This document shows, one piece after another, positions 12,134 to 23,290 of a DNA stretch of 64,000 nucleotides (its first letter is position 1; every line of letters starts with the position of its first letter). The DNA lies in contig JAKZZE010000019.1 of assembly GCA_024220505.1 (NCBI GenBank), positions 186,001-250,000 on the forward strand. The letters are read 5' to 3'. Origin of the DNA: Rhizopus arrhizus. Lineage: Eukaryota > Mucoromycota > Mucoromycetes > Mucorales > Rhizopodaceae. The notes under the pieces were generated by a model. It saw only the letters and a program-made list of their open reading frames with translations, did no database searches and had not been told where the DNA came from. The translations under genes and the position numbers were made by a program.

Positions 12134-13025
12134 TGTAATTATTGTGTAATTGTTAAAATAATAAAAGAAAAGCTGGAAACAAAGATTGAGAAACAACTTG
12201 AACACCTTTGAATCTAATCATTCTTCGGCTTAAGTTAAAAGTAAAAATTACACTAACTGAAGGCAGATATTTATATCTTATTGAGTGAGGAATATTTCAA
12301 TTATAAAAAAGATAAAATCTAAAAGAAATGATAAAAGTTAGTATTAATATAAAATCATATCATTATGCAAATTATATGACTTTGTAAATTTTTCAATATT
12401 AATACTAATACAAACACACATTTATTAATTTTAGAATTTATCATAATTTTTAAGTTACTCTTAATATTTAAATAATTATTATTTTTACATCAGTTGTTTC
12501 TTAACCAATTTACTGTACTTATGAAAATGGTATTAATTATATTAAACAATATCTTTTTAGTATTTGTTTTCTTTTTTTATTTTGTAAAAAAAATAATATG
12601 AATTGGATTGTTTCTCAGTAGCTTAATATCCTCTATTGTAAGCGTTTCTTTAACTGTAAGGTACTTCAGCAAATGTCATTTATAATTATGGTTGTGAAAA
12701 GCTTTCGTCTGTTCGTTTGTATGCCTGTCAAATATTTATCTTTTACTCTGGGATTTTTTCACTGATTTGAATAACGCTATTTCAATTATGTGAAAGATTA
12801 GAGAGATATTTGACATTTGATTGGATTTTGTTACTTTAGTTAATACTTCTTCTTATCAAAGACTCTCATAAATACAAAACATATTCTAAAAGAATATATT
12901 TAATTGGAATTGATTGTATGACCTTATTTAAATAAACTTATATTTTATTTAGCTATAATCTTGTATTAAGACTTATATTTACCAATGTCAACTACATTTA
13001 GTTAATGTTCTAAAATGATAATAAC
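12134..13025 (-). repeat. Decayed LTR of the G4 family, with internal insertion
   Basis: The sequence parallels the G4 LTR at 57836-58403 over most of its length, for example GAAGGCAG(A/G)TATTTATATC and the stretch around CATATTCTAAAAGAATAT. It has many substitutions and an extra AT-rich block of about 310 bp at roughly 12298-12615. It lies inside the 3.8 kb element. The left edge is approximate. No paired LTR is evident. Confidence 0.75.
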
Positions 13026-13529
13026 ATATATACTTTTATATAATAACACAATATCATTCGTAAATATACTTTAGAAATATTAATTCATATCGGTTTTAGA
13101 CTATTTCGTTAATTACAAGCTTATTTTTAATTTAATTTTAAAATGTTCTGATTAAATGTATTGTTCTCATTATAATTCGTATTAGAAAAAAAAGTAAGTT
13201 TTTTATTGGATTCGATACATTTCTCTTTGCTGTTTAGTTTTTTATTGCATGTGTATTTATATTCGATAATAGGTATAAAAAAGAAACTAAAACAGTCTGT
13301 AATATATAGGCAAAGAAAAATTATAAGCAAGAGCATAATAGTGCTTTTGGTGTGCAAATAAAAGTTAACATATATTGATGCACTGATTACATAAAAAAAC
13401 AAATTGTCACTTCATATAAGTTTAAGTAATTTACATTAAAATACCTCTATCACATCGAAAAGGTATATAACAGATATCTTTGTAAAAAATTGTTCGTGTT
13501 TTCTAATATCTTTTACGTTTATTATGTTG

Positions 13530-13800
13530 CATTTGAAGTACTTTGTTCTGCGACCATAGCATTGTACAATGCTTCTGATGCTGTTTGAAGGTTATCTATA
13601 TCTCTGTTTCGCACAACTTCCAGTAATCTACTTGTAGCTTATTCGACCGAAAGGGTACTATTGTTATCAGAACTAGGTAAAGGTCTGCTCTCATCTTCTG
13701 TTCAGTCTACGGCGACGTAATGGAGGTGGTTGTACTTCCGCTTGATAATTTGCAGTTACAAAAAGAAAAAAAAGGAAAAAGATTTTAAGAAGTAATGTTA
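13530..13800 (-). pseudogene. Small gag-like relic with stops
   Basis: Read on the minus strand, this gives a short coding-like stretch with a stop near its middle, including VVRNRDIDNLQTASEALYNA. Its composition resembles the N-terminal gag regions of the Gypsy elements here. It sits just downstream (minus sense) of an LTR-like motif at 13924-13940, so it may be the leader-proximal gag of a dead Gypsy element. Similarity is judged by eye and the call is tentative. Confidence 0.35.
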
Positions 13801-14347
13801 CTTAGTAGGTACTTGTGATTTGAGTATAAGGTTATAGAGTAGATTTTAGTTGTTGTTTGAAGTGTTTCGTAAGAGAAACTTGTTATTCTTGATATAAAGT
13901 TTAAGCGAAAGCTTGATATAGGTAGTGACCACCAGATCTTGTTTGTTAAGATCGATAAAAAGTGTGTTGTAAAATAAAAAGATAATATAAAAAGGGGTTC
14001 AAAGAGCTCAATGAAGAGTCTGAATATAAGATATAAGTGATTCTTTTATTGATATTGATAAGAATAAGAATAAAAATAAAAAAGGGTTTGTTGGATATTT
14101 ATATAAAATTTGTTGCCTTGATTCTCCTTGTTGGATTAATTTTTCCTTTAACCGAAAGTTTTCGGTCTAACGACTCAAGTCATTTTGTTGACTCAAGTCG
14201 CCAAAACGACTTGCATCGGAAGGGATTTGTACGACCCGATTGCCGTTTTCGTCACAGTAACTTCATTTCCTTTGTGGCTTACGTCGAATTTAGATTTCGT
14301 AACCAAAATAGATGATTGAACAAAATTTTCCATAAAAGTAAAACTGT

Positions 14348-14419
14348 TCCTCCTACGGGTATCGAACCCAGGAACCGCACCTTAGAAAGGTCACACTTCT
14401 CCAACCAAGCTATTTTAAC
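14348..14419 (-). pseudogene. tRNA-Arg(TCT)-like relic
   Basis: The minus strand shows a D-arm-like GCTTGGTTGGAGAAGT, an anticodon-loop-like TTTCTAA and a T-arm containing GGGTTCGATACCC. The acceptor arm does not pair and the anticodon stem is only partly paired. It is therefore a decayed tRNA gene or the tRNA-derived head of a SINE, inside the 3.8 kb element. Confidence 0.45.
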
Positions 14420-14911
14420 TATCTGTCAGAAGAGGAAAATAATATTATTGTGTCCCACTTGCAGTTAAATTAATTTATGCTTTTCATGGGTTGCAAGATG
14501 TTTTTTAACCGTAACTAAATACGAACATTGTTCTGTGTATCTCTTTCATTACTTACAATGACTATTTTATGCCAAATTTAAAGAAAATTTCGTGTATACG
14601 TATTTTAAAAAAGCTAGCCGGAGTGATGCAGAGAAAATCAAAAGTTTTATAATTGAGTGCATTAATTACAATGTCTGCTACCTAATGGATAAGCTACGTG
14701 ATAACAGGATTGGACTACATTTACGGAACATGAAAAAAGTGCCAAATTCTGCGATTAGAGCAGCAATATGTCGGAATTTTAATATTTAAACTGCGGCATC
14801 GTATTCTCCATACTCAAAAACCCTTGTTTCCATATTTGGACTGTAAATATATCTCCGATTGAACTGTATATCTAATGGTTTATCCATCGTGGCCTGAAGT
14901 CCCAATCACCC

Positions 14912-17900
14912 CGGATGATTTCATTGACATATTCTGTTCCATTATCGCTTTGGATAATTTTTGGACGACCGAAGAGTGATAGTATGCTTCTTAATGCGAG
15001 TGCGATAGTATGCGAAGATTTATCAGGCAATGCTTTGAGTACGCAAAATCTTGTGAATACGTCTACTACAACTAGAATATAATTGTTTCCTTGAATTGAT
15101 GTAGTCATAGGTCCGGCAGTATCGATACAAATATGATCCCAGGGTGCATCAGCATAGATTGACGATAATGGATGATATCCATGTTTGGCAATATTAAACT
15201 TTTGACAATCAGGGCAGCTGTTGACACAATCTAATGCATCTTGCTTTAAGTTCGTCCAATGGATTCCTTCACTGTGTAGAGTGGTAACCATTGCTTGTGA
15301 GCCTCTGTGCCCTTCAAGATGGGTCTTGAGTAGTAATTCTTGCCGTTCTTCTGGTGCTGGGGTTACAAGATCATCAGGCATCATCATACGAGTAGTCATA
15401 TTTGTGTTTTTGGAATTAACTATGTGAGGTGTGATCCAGGTTCTATGTTGGTTTTTATCCCCCACCAGCGTTCTTTCGGTTTCGAAAAGACGCGATAACA
15501 TGTCTGGTAGTACGTTTTGAATACCAGGTCTGTGAATTATTTTGAAGTCGTAATCCAATATTGTGTCTAACCATTGTATCATCATAGAATTGGCGACAGG
15601 TTGAGTGTGGATGTAAGTAAGGGCTTTATGATCAGTATAAAGAGTGAAAGGATTACCCCATAAAAATGGATGAAACTTCTTGAGAGCGAAAACAATAGCA
15701 AGTAGTTCTCGTTTAGTAGTTGAGTAGTTCTTTTCAGATGTAGACAAAGCACGAGCCATGAAACCAAGATGGCAGATTTGCTTATCAATGATCTGGTAGA
15801 GAACAGCACCGATGGAATAATTGCTGGCATCCGTTGCAACATAGAATGGTTCATTAAGATCAGGATGATATAAGACTGGAGCAGAAGCAAGTAGTTGTTT
15901 AATTTTTGTGAATGCGTTGTCTTGTTCTTGACCCCAAACTTTGCTGGTGAGTTTGCCTTCAAAACGCAATTTATCCAATGGAGCTGTAACTTCGGATAAG
16001 TTGGGCAAGTATTTCCTAAAGTAGTTTACCAACCCTAAGAAGCGTTGAATATCTTTCCCTGTGGATGGCTTTTCCCAAGAAAGTGCGTTTGTAACCTTGC
16101 GTGGATCGAGTCGAGATCCTTTGGCATCAACACAAAAACCAAGTAGGTAAACAGATGTTTGAGCAAAGTGGCATTTGTCAACATTCAGGATTAAGTTAAC
16201 ATTGGTGAGCTTCTTGATGACATTTTGTACATGAATAATATGTTCTTCATACGATTTAGAAAAAATGATAATGTCATCCACAAATGCAAGAGCATAAGGA
16301 ACATCAGCTAGGATAGAATTAATGACTCTTTGATAACGTGAAGCAATATGCTTGAGACCAAATGGGCAACCTTTGAACATGTATTGTTGACCTTGAAAAG
16401 TGAAGGTTGTTTTGACACGATCAGGTTTGTAAATTTGGAATCGATGAAAAGCTTGTCGTAAGTCTAAAGTAGTGAAAATAGTTGAACCTTGAAGTTGATC
16501 AAAAATTTCATCAATTTTAGGTATAGGTTGTTTATCATTAGATATCAAAATAGAATTCAACAGACGAGGATCTAGGCATGGTCTATAACCTGTGAGATTC
16601 CCTTGTAAATCCTTTTTGGGTGCCAAAGTGAGAGGAGAATTCCATTCTGAACTCGGTGGAGCATGTTCAATCACTTCATCTTTTAACCATGTATCAACAC
16701 AATCTCGCATTACTGGCATCAGTTTGAGTGGAATACGGTAAGGTGATCGAAAGGCTGTTTTGTTCTTTTCTGTATCAAGATGAATAATCGATTCAGGTAC
16801 TGTACAAAAACTATTCTTTGGTATCTGTGCATTTTGATCGAGATCAGATCTGATTGCGGCCATAAAATTAATTTGTTGATCATTAGTACCATAAGGGGCA
16901 TTATTTGGTTCAGGAGTATCATCGATTTCTTCTTTCACAGCAGGTTTTTTGTTTGGATGTTTTACAGCTAAATTTGTTATTAAAATATTTAATTTAGGCA
17001 TCAAATCTAAACCAATGACAGCATCTGTATCAAAAGAAAGTGGAAGAACTTCGAAAATATGTGATGTATGAATGAGAGTATCATCGTTATCACCATAAAT
17101 CAAGCTTAAAGCTTTAGAAGTTGTACCGAGACGTTTACTCTTATTATCGTTTGTAGCAAAAATAATAGAACCAGAAACGTTATTGTTTATATTAATGTTA
17201 TTTTTATTAGCAAATGTAATATCTATCGAGCTAAAAGAAGCACCAGAGTCCACAAGGGCAAAGGTGTCGATGTTTTCTATAGTGATAGGTACATACAAAG
17301 AATGGTTAGTTTTCACTTCATTCTGTTTGCTAGTTTTTTTCTTACAGTCATAGTTTGTAGGCAGGCTACTAATATCTATGTCCATACTGCCGTGGCTGTG
17401 CTCTTGATCATTCAAGTTGACAGCGGCAGGTGAATGTTTACTTCTATTGTGATGACCAGAGAAACGAGCAGAACGGAAAGCTTTAGTAGGGCTGTTGAAC
17501 CTCTTGACTTTATCTCTGCTGCAGGTAGTGGCATGGTCAGGACTCCATGGTACATTGGCAGAACATTTGTAACAATTTTTCTTTGTAATTGTTGGTGGAG
17601 TGACCTTGATGGCAGTAGTGGCAGTAGTGGCAGTATTGGCAGTGGCGATCCTTTTGAGGACTTTACATTGTTCAGTGGTATGGTTGCCATTACCATGAAC
17701 AAGACATTTGGATCTAGGTTTGAATTGAGTTTGGCCTTGTTTGCTTGGACCACTAGCATTTTTTGGGTTGTGCATTGACTTTTCAGCACCACTCACAAAC
17801 GAAATTGGAGATGCGGGCGATTGATTTATGACATTACGCTTTGTAACACCAGCAGCCATGGCTTCATCATTGCAAATATTTGACGAGATGACTGTACGGG

Positions 17901-18828
17901 CCTTGGCGGACACCTTGCAAACAGAGTCTTGCATGTTCAAAGGTAAGTTTAGCAAGGAGCGGGACACTTCCTTATATAAGGCGATAGGTAAAGCACGTTT
18001 GAATAAAGCTGCAGTTCTAATGTCATCTTGCCATTTTGCTGCACGTCTGATTCTTTGGAATCGGTCAGTGAAAGCTTCAATTGATTCGTTTTGTTCCATC
18101 TTGATGGTCAGTAGTTGATCAATGTTATTCAGTGTTTGAGCGACATCTTGGGTAGCATACGTGTTGATGATGATCGACCTCGCCTCATCCCAATTCAAGC
18201 TTCGACCTTTTAGGATTTCATTAAACCAGGATCTTTGGTCTCTATTCATTTTAATTGGAACCAAGCGCATCCAGTGTTGATCAATTGCAAGTCCATTAGA
18301 ACTTACAATTAGGGCGAATGTATCCAGAAGGTCTTCTACAGAGTCATGGACCTCTACGTCCGTTCTCCACACATTTCCAACCCATTGCCATGTAGGAAGG
18401 TCATTGGGGATGAAATGATCAAACCGACTTGACGATTGGTTAATGTATTGCTGAGCCGTTTCAACCTTAGGAGGGTCGCAGTACGTTTGGACTTCCAAAA
18501 GATACTTGATACAGTTTGCAATGTGTGATGCTTCATTGCGAAGGCTTTCCAGTTGATCCATGGGTAAGTGGTTTGATACACCTCTAGCAAACCTTTGAGA
18601 CACTTCTTGCAGTTGTTGACGAAGTATGGTCAAGGAATCAATGTTACCAGTAACCAAAGGATTTTCATCAGCAGTCTCCATCATATCAGCATCGTTCTGG
18701 TAAGGCAAAACTGGTTCAGTTGCTTCTTGACTAGATGTAGAATGAGTATCAACGGGAACCATAGGGCTAATGTCTTGAGCATTGTTGATTGTGGTAATTT
18801 CCATAGGTAAGTTGTTTTGAATGGCCAT
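14912..18828 (-). pseudogene. G1 gag-protease-RT-RNaseH-integrase N-part
   Basis: This is the main part of the G1 polyprotein (about 1305 aa before the insertion). In order: gag capsid (WQWVGNVWRTD onward), two Cys/His clusters instead of a classic CCHC knuckle, protease VDSGASFSS, reverse transcriptase with FTTLDLRQAFHRF and an FVDD active site where YxDD is usual, RNase H VATDASNYSIG, integrase HHCC (HLEGHRG to CPDC) and the first two integrase aspartates (HICIDTAGP, QSDNGTEYV). The frame is open until the inserted element cuts it. The start at 18828 follows the LTR by 46 bases. Apart from the insertion it looks intact. Confidence 0.93.
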
Positions 18829-18861
18829 TTTTGATAGGATAGAGTAAATAAAATTTAGAAT

Positions 18862-18916
18862 TCGTTGAAAAAAATGTGTTATCTCGTAAGAATAAAAAGA
18901 CTATAAAATTCAACGA
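18862..18916 (-). promoter_or_regulatory. G1 candidate self-primer and primer-binding pair
   Basis: On the minus strand TCGTTGAA in the LTR (18909-18916, about 50 nt after the TATA box) is complementary to TTCAACGA just inside the LTR (18862-18869). Five bases, mostly T, separate the latter from the LTR end. No TGG-type tRNA site is seen at the LTR edge. The arrangement matches Tf1-type self-priming, in which the transcript 5' end primes reverse transcription. Confidence 0.55.
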
Positions 18917-18990
18917 GACTTAAAAAAGTTATATTTTTATTTAATATTATTGTATCTGGTATTTATATCCTTTTCATGAAGATTCAATTA

Positions 18991-20630
18991 CAGTGGGTCA
19001 AAAAACTGATGCAAGGAATTGCAAAATACCGGTTTTACAGCTGGTTGTCTATGGATACTGCACGAAACTATCTCAGACTTTGATTGTTTGTACCTCACTA
19101 GAAAGGGCATTTATTCGTCGATTATCTGATATGGGCAATGATTATTGGTGGAATTTGAGATTGTTAAAGGGCATATTATAAACATCCGGCATTTTTTACT
19201 TGTTTACATATGTTTGGAATGACGAATTTTAATACGAACCAACCGGTTGTTATCATAATTTTTCACATTCTGGACATGATTAGAATGTTAGCAGTATGTA
19301 AAAGCTCTTACAATTCCTTTATTCTAAATTTTAAGTTGTCTTATTTTAATTATTTCTCTTTTTTACCTTATTACCAATCGCATGCCTAAACGACTGCCAG
19401 AAGAAAAAGTAAACGATCTCAAACAAGCATTAACTGAGCCCACATCAGCGTACGATATTGCTAAGGAGACTGGAGTGCATCAATCAACTGTTAGTAGATA
19501 CTCTAGGCGGTTGTTTTTAAATAGGACAATGGGCTCAGCTGGTAGACCTACATTAGTCTCCAAAGTGACGAAACGGCTAATCAAAAGAAAAGTCATTGAA
19601 GGGGTTCTAAAGACTGCCAAAGAGGTACACCGGGAGCTGGTTCAACTTGGCTATGATATCTCATACCAGTCAGCAATTAACGTACTGAAATCAATGGAGT
19701 TTCATTCTTCAATAAAAAAAAAAGAAGCCGTTTCTGACAAAAGCTCATATGCAGCATCGATTAGAATGGGCCAAGAAGCACCAGGATTGGACAGTGGAAG
19801 AATGGCGAAAAGTAGTCTTTTCTGATGAAACCAAGATCAACGTATGGGGCTCTGATGGTTGCAAGTACTATTGGAAAAGACCAAGTGATCCTCTTCAACC
19901 GCATCATCTAGAGTGTACAGTCAAGCATGGAGCCGGCAAATTGATGATGTGGGGCTGCATAACATCTGAAGGACCAGGATATGCTTGTCAAATTTACGAT
20001 GGGAACATGAACGCGGATGTTTATCAGCATATATTAGACACTACACTTCGTGATGCTATGGAGTACTACAATTTCAACTGGTCTAACATTTACTTTCAGC
20101 ATGATAATGATCCAAAGCACAAGGCAATATCCACAATAGCCTGGTTAGATAATCATCAAGTGCGTTATATTAGCGATTGGCCAGCTCAGAGTCCGGACTT
20201 AAATCCAATAGAACATGTATGGCATCAACTGAAGTTAAAGCTCAGCTGTTACGAACGTAGAGCAAAGAATACGGATGAGCTTTGGGAACGAGTAGAAAAA
20301 GCATGGAATGAATTTGATAAAGAACTTTGCCAAAGGTACATCAATAGCATGCCGGCAAGAATTCAAGAGGTTATTAATACAAAAGGAGGATCAACTAAAT
20401 ATTAATAAATAAATTCATTCCGTTCCAATTTTCGTTTTTTCAAATTTTCAAATTGCGCGTCTCATACTTCCTTCAATACTTATCCAATAGGGCTTAAACT
20501 CTTTCGGATTTTTCAAGACATGCAGGAAATCTACTATGTAGGAACAGAGGCAGCTTGTACCACTGTGGCAGGATGTACGCTACAAAAACTGAGAAAAATG
20601 GATTCCTTGCATCAGTTTTTTGACCCACTG
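18991..20630 (+). mobile_element. Tc1/mariner transposon M2 in the G1 LTR
   Basis: It has 29-bp perfect inverted termini beginning CAGTGGGTCAAAAAACTG and TA duplications at 18989-18990 and 20631-20632. The uninterrupted LTR copy at 9526-9946 shows the empty site. Length is 1640 bp. It carries one transposase gene on the plus strand, broken only by a single frame slip in an A-run. Confidence 0.93.
19382..20405 (+). pseudogene. M2 Tc1-like transposase, single frameshift
   Basis: About 340 codons encode a Tc1-type DD(E) transposase that would excise and reinsert M2. The N-terminal helix-turn-helix region contains AYDIAKETGVHQSTVSRYSR. A GRP-type linker follows (SAGRPTLVS). Catalytic blocks are VVFSDETKINVWG (D1), FQHDNDPKHK (D2) and QSPDLNPIEHVW (E), with 35 residues between the last two by my count. 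The frame shifts by one base at the run of about ten A near 19713-19722, so the first frame ends at 19825 and the second is open from upstream of 19749 to 20405. Total length (1024 nt) is one base over a multiple of three, consistent with one extra A. Otherwise all key residues are present. Confidence 0.9.
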
Positions 20631-20936
20631 TAAATCCTTTTTCAAGATACTTTAATTAATTATAGCTGTAGATCTAGCATGAATAAATTTTAGTATGAAG
20701 ATCTGTTCCTGGTTATGCAAGTGGACTGTTTATAATTATTTAAGTAGATCTATTTTCATTTATGTCTCATTGCATCAGGAGCTATATTAAAACAACTTGT
20801 ATTGAGTTAAAGGAGTGGAATTAGTTATGACCGAATAATAGAGAAAAGACTGTAATAAATCTTTGTAAAGCATTCACTACTCTGATTTCTTATAAATTGA
20901 ATATGAATCATGTTTAAAGTATGTTGGGATACGACA

Positions 20937-21544
20937 AAAGGGAACAGACAAGAAAACGAGAAACACCACTGCTGGCAGACGAGTAGTTGACCATGACACG
21001 AGCCGTGGAGATCTTTGTTGGTATCTCCATGTCATGGCCAAGAGCACGAACAAAGAAAGAGAGAAAGGCCAACAATTCTTCACCAGCTTGTACAGAGAGG
21101 TACTTTGCTTGAAAAAGAACCACGTAGAGCACCAAAAGATGCTTGAGCTGTTCTTCGTGGCTCAATTCCTCCTCTCCATCAACATTCATGTGGTCTAACA
21201 AATTGTAAAATACAGTTCAATAAATAAATCCTTTCTAATGTAAAATGCTTTGTCGACTGAAAATATACCTTCAAAGGTGGTATGCTCACTTTCGTTTTCA
21301 GGGACGGCTGTTGGTTGTTGCATGACTTCGGCTACTTGTCTTCTGGACTCTATTTTTTTTTTTTTTTTTTACATTAACACGAGTGCGTTTATACGAAAAA
21401 ATAAAAACTATAACCTCTTCCTCTGAATCTGTCCAGACGCTTATGAGTAAGAACAGTTCTCTTTGCAAGTCTTCTAAATCCACCGGGATGCATGCTGCAT
21501 TCGGTACAAGTGCAAGCGATTTTAATGTTGTTGATGTTGTTCAT
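20937..21544 (-). CDS. Tnp2-type transposase, 5' exons, element A
   Basis: These are the N-terminal exons of the gene continued at 7263-9525. Exon 1 is 21415-21544, starting at ATG 21544 with a Cys cluster CTCTEC and THKR; exon 2 is 21269-21349; exon 3 starts at 21194 and is cut by G1. Introns are 65-74 bp. Phases agree with copy B (each exon leaves one base over). The readable protein includes LSHEEQLKHLLVLYVVLFQAK and the helix up to VSRFLVCSL, where the G1 LTR begins. The Cys cluster may be a DNA-binding zinc motif; that is inference. Confidence 0.85.
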
Positions 21545-22850
21545 TTTGAAGAATTTAGTATTTTGTAAAGAAATAAAGAAGGAAAAAAAAATGCGCCTGA
21601 TAAAAAACGAGTAGTAAATTTGCAAAAACAGTCGGTGCTTAAACAATGAAATAAGGCAGTAAAACAACTTCTTTTTTTTTTCCCTTGTTTTGTTTCATGG
21701 AATACTCTAGATGCCAAAGGCACAAAACAAAAAAAAGGAAAGCTCAAGCACTGGTCAAATGTAAGCTTATAAAAAAGTAATAACAACCAAGTCTAATGTC
21801 GGTTTCTTTTTTTTTTTTTTTTTACATTAGGAATTCCTAATGGGACACATTCGGATGACGAACATGAGCCACATGAGCAAAGTTGTTCGTTTTAACACGA
21901 TAAAACTATAAGAATATCAAACTTATATTACTGCTTGTTGTTGAAAAGCCCTTTTTGATAAAGGAAGCTGGCAATGTTAACATCTCTAATGGCTAATGGC
22001 TAATGGCTAATTGCAAATTACACCCATGTGTAAACATAAAGTAAGTAATGAACTAATATAAGCTTAAAAACATATATTCTATTATGTTATCTGTCATAAA
22101 AAAAATAATAAAGCAATCTATTTACTTGAAAAACAAAAAAATTGTGCTTGTATCTATTAATTATAATTGCCTTCTAACAAGATGTTAACAAAGCTTCTTT
22201 TTTTTTTATTCTTTTTAAAATATACACGTATTTTTTTGTTATAATGTAAAAGCATTTGTATTTTTATAAAACATGTTTACTGTTAGGTTATTGTTTTCAT
22301 TTGAATAAGTAACATTTTATTGCTATGCTCTTTTTTTTTTTTTTTTTTTTTTTCACTAGGTCTTTTTTTTTTACTTTTAATTTTTCAGCTTCTTTTTTTT
22401 TCCCAAACGCAACTATTTTGTTACATTCTGTTACACGTTTCTAATGAGCTAAGCTAAAAAGCACAGACTGCCTTCCTAATATGTATTCTTCTGATCAAAA
22501 TAATCGCATGGTGCTTTTGATTTCCGCATTTTGCCCTCAAAAATAAAAAAAAGAAGATATCGGTCTTTCAACGATAGAGGAAAACAAGCTTTCCAAAAAA
22601 AGATCATCTGTAAAAAAAAAAGACATTTTTTTAAAACGTGAATAACTTTATGAATATTTACCTTACAATGAAAAAAATAACATTACTTAATTTCTTTATT
22701 TTTTTCGCATCTAAATCTTTTTTCATATTTCGAAAATGACCAATACAGCAAGATATAATGTTTTTTTAAAAAAAAACTTTAAAATCTGTGGACCTATGAC
22801 TGTCACCGATATCAGAATTCTACGTCAAAGGCGCAACATTATTTGCAGTG
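21545..22850. other. Noncoding right flank of element A
   Basis: The flank is AT-rich and homopolymer-rich with no convincing gene. It includes a short direct repeat CTAATGG/CTAATGGCTAATGG near 21986-22010, shared with the flanks at 35275 and 46024, and ends in the right terminal repeat ATTATTTGCAGTG at 22838-22850. The stretch is collinear with 34822-36122 and 45600-46893. Confidence 0.7.
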
Positions 22851-22867
22851 GCACTGCAAATAATTGG
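22838..22867. repeat. Terminal-repeat junction between elements A and B
   Basis: The right end of A (ATTATTTGCAGTG, ending 22850) and the left end of B (CACTGCAAATAATTGG, starting 22852) are separated by a single G, forming an almost perfect palindrome. The three bases before A (GCA, 2477-2479) equal the three after it (22851-22853), which would be a 3-bp duplication if A inserted at the tip of B. Confidence 0.8.
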
Positions 22868-23102
22868 AGATATTAAACGTAGTTTTTTAGCATAAATGAG
22901 CGCAACAACGCGAAGTTTAACGCAACTCCACGGAATTTTATTGCTCTTTTAAACGATTTTCGATGCAGTTCAGTAATCGTTAAATAACTTTTACGCAAGC
23001 AAGAGGATGTCATTTAGTGTTCTTTTACCAAACCATTTTTTACGTTTCAATTAATACTAGTCAACGTTTGGGCAACGAATGATACGTTTTAAAACATTAC
23101 TT

Positions 23103-23290
23103 TATATGTCTTTTTGTTCTTTTATCGACCGCTCATATTGCCTTATATACTTCTTCATCGAACACTCCTATTGCCTTATATACTTCTTTATTGACCACTC
23201 CTATTGCCTTATATACTTCTTTATGAACCACTTATATAGCTTATATACTTCTTTATTGACCATTCATATTGCAATAAATATTGCTTTATA
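23103..23290. repeat. 32-bp subterminal tandem repeats, copy B
   Basis: About five imperfect 32-bp units of the same sequence as 2824-2965. A plus-strand open frame through them (23079-23327) encodes only the repetitive translation and is not a gene. Confidence 0.8.

Larger units (their letters stand above)
11126..14911. mobile_element. 3.8 kb long-TIR DNA element with 8-bp target duplication (MULE-like?)
   Basis: It splits the G1 integrase with a perfect 8-bp duplication, CGGATGAT, at 11118-11125 and 14912-14919. Ends are inverted: GTTCAGGCCACGATGGATAA near 11138 has its near-perfect complement near 14880. Weaker inverted similarity (AATCGGAG, AATTCCGAC) continues inward for about 150 bp. 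Outer bases begin GG at both ends. An 8-bp duplication fits hAT, P or Merlin; long diverged TIRs fit Mutator-like elements, whose duplications are usually 9 bp, and the ninth base mismatches here. No transposase is recognisable, so it looks non-autonomous. Small open frames at 13127-13402, 14037-14315 and 14592-14789 lack known motifs. It contains decayed retroelement pieces. Confidence 0.8.
9526..20936 (-). mobile_element. Ty3/Gypsy chromovirus G1, inserted in element A transposase
   Basis: A minus-strand LTR retrotransposon. The LTRs are 9526-9946 (3') and 18875-20936 (5', enlarged by M2). The target duplication is AAAGG at 9521-9525 and 20937-20941. A single gag-pol frame runs from 18828 to 10259 but is interrupted at 11126-14911 by a long-TIR element. 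Removing insertions leaves about 5.97 kb, close to G2 (6006 bp). The LTRs differ by eye only in one T of a T-run (near 9762 versus 20755), so the insertion is recent. Structure and chromodomain place it near the Tf1/sushi group. Confidence 0.92.
18875..20936 (-). repeat. G1 5' LTR, interrupted by M2
   Basis: LTR sequence occupies 18875-18990 and 20633-20936; the rest is M2 with its TA duplication. Together they give 420 bp against 421 for the 3' LTR. The interruption lies between the TATA region and the upstream half, so transcription initiation from this LTR is probably altered. Confidence 0.9.
2480..22850 (+). mobile_element. CACTA/Plavaka-like DNA transposon, copy A (with nested insertions)
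   Basis: The element is bounded by inverted CACTGCAAATAAT termini at 2480-2492 and 22838-22850. In order it holds 32-bp and 120-bp subterminal tandem repeats, a plus-strand accessory gene, a convergent minus-strand Tnp2-type transposase and a 1.3 kb noncoding right flank. It is interrupted by Tc1/mariner M1 (3993-5623) and Gypsy G1 (9526-20936). Subtracting these leaves about 7.3 kb, equal to copy B. The CACT terminus and the DPMHNLFLG transposase motif support CACTA superfamily membership. Assignment to the fungal Plavaka group is from family knowledge. Confidence 0.85.

Noticed and set aside
14592..14789. 65-codon frame near the right end of the 3.8 kb element
   Set aside because: No motif, not seen elsewhere in the window and partly within the diverged terminal repeat; too weak to call a gene.
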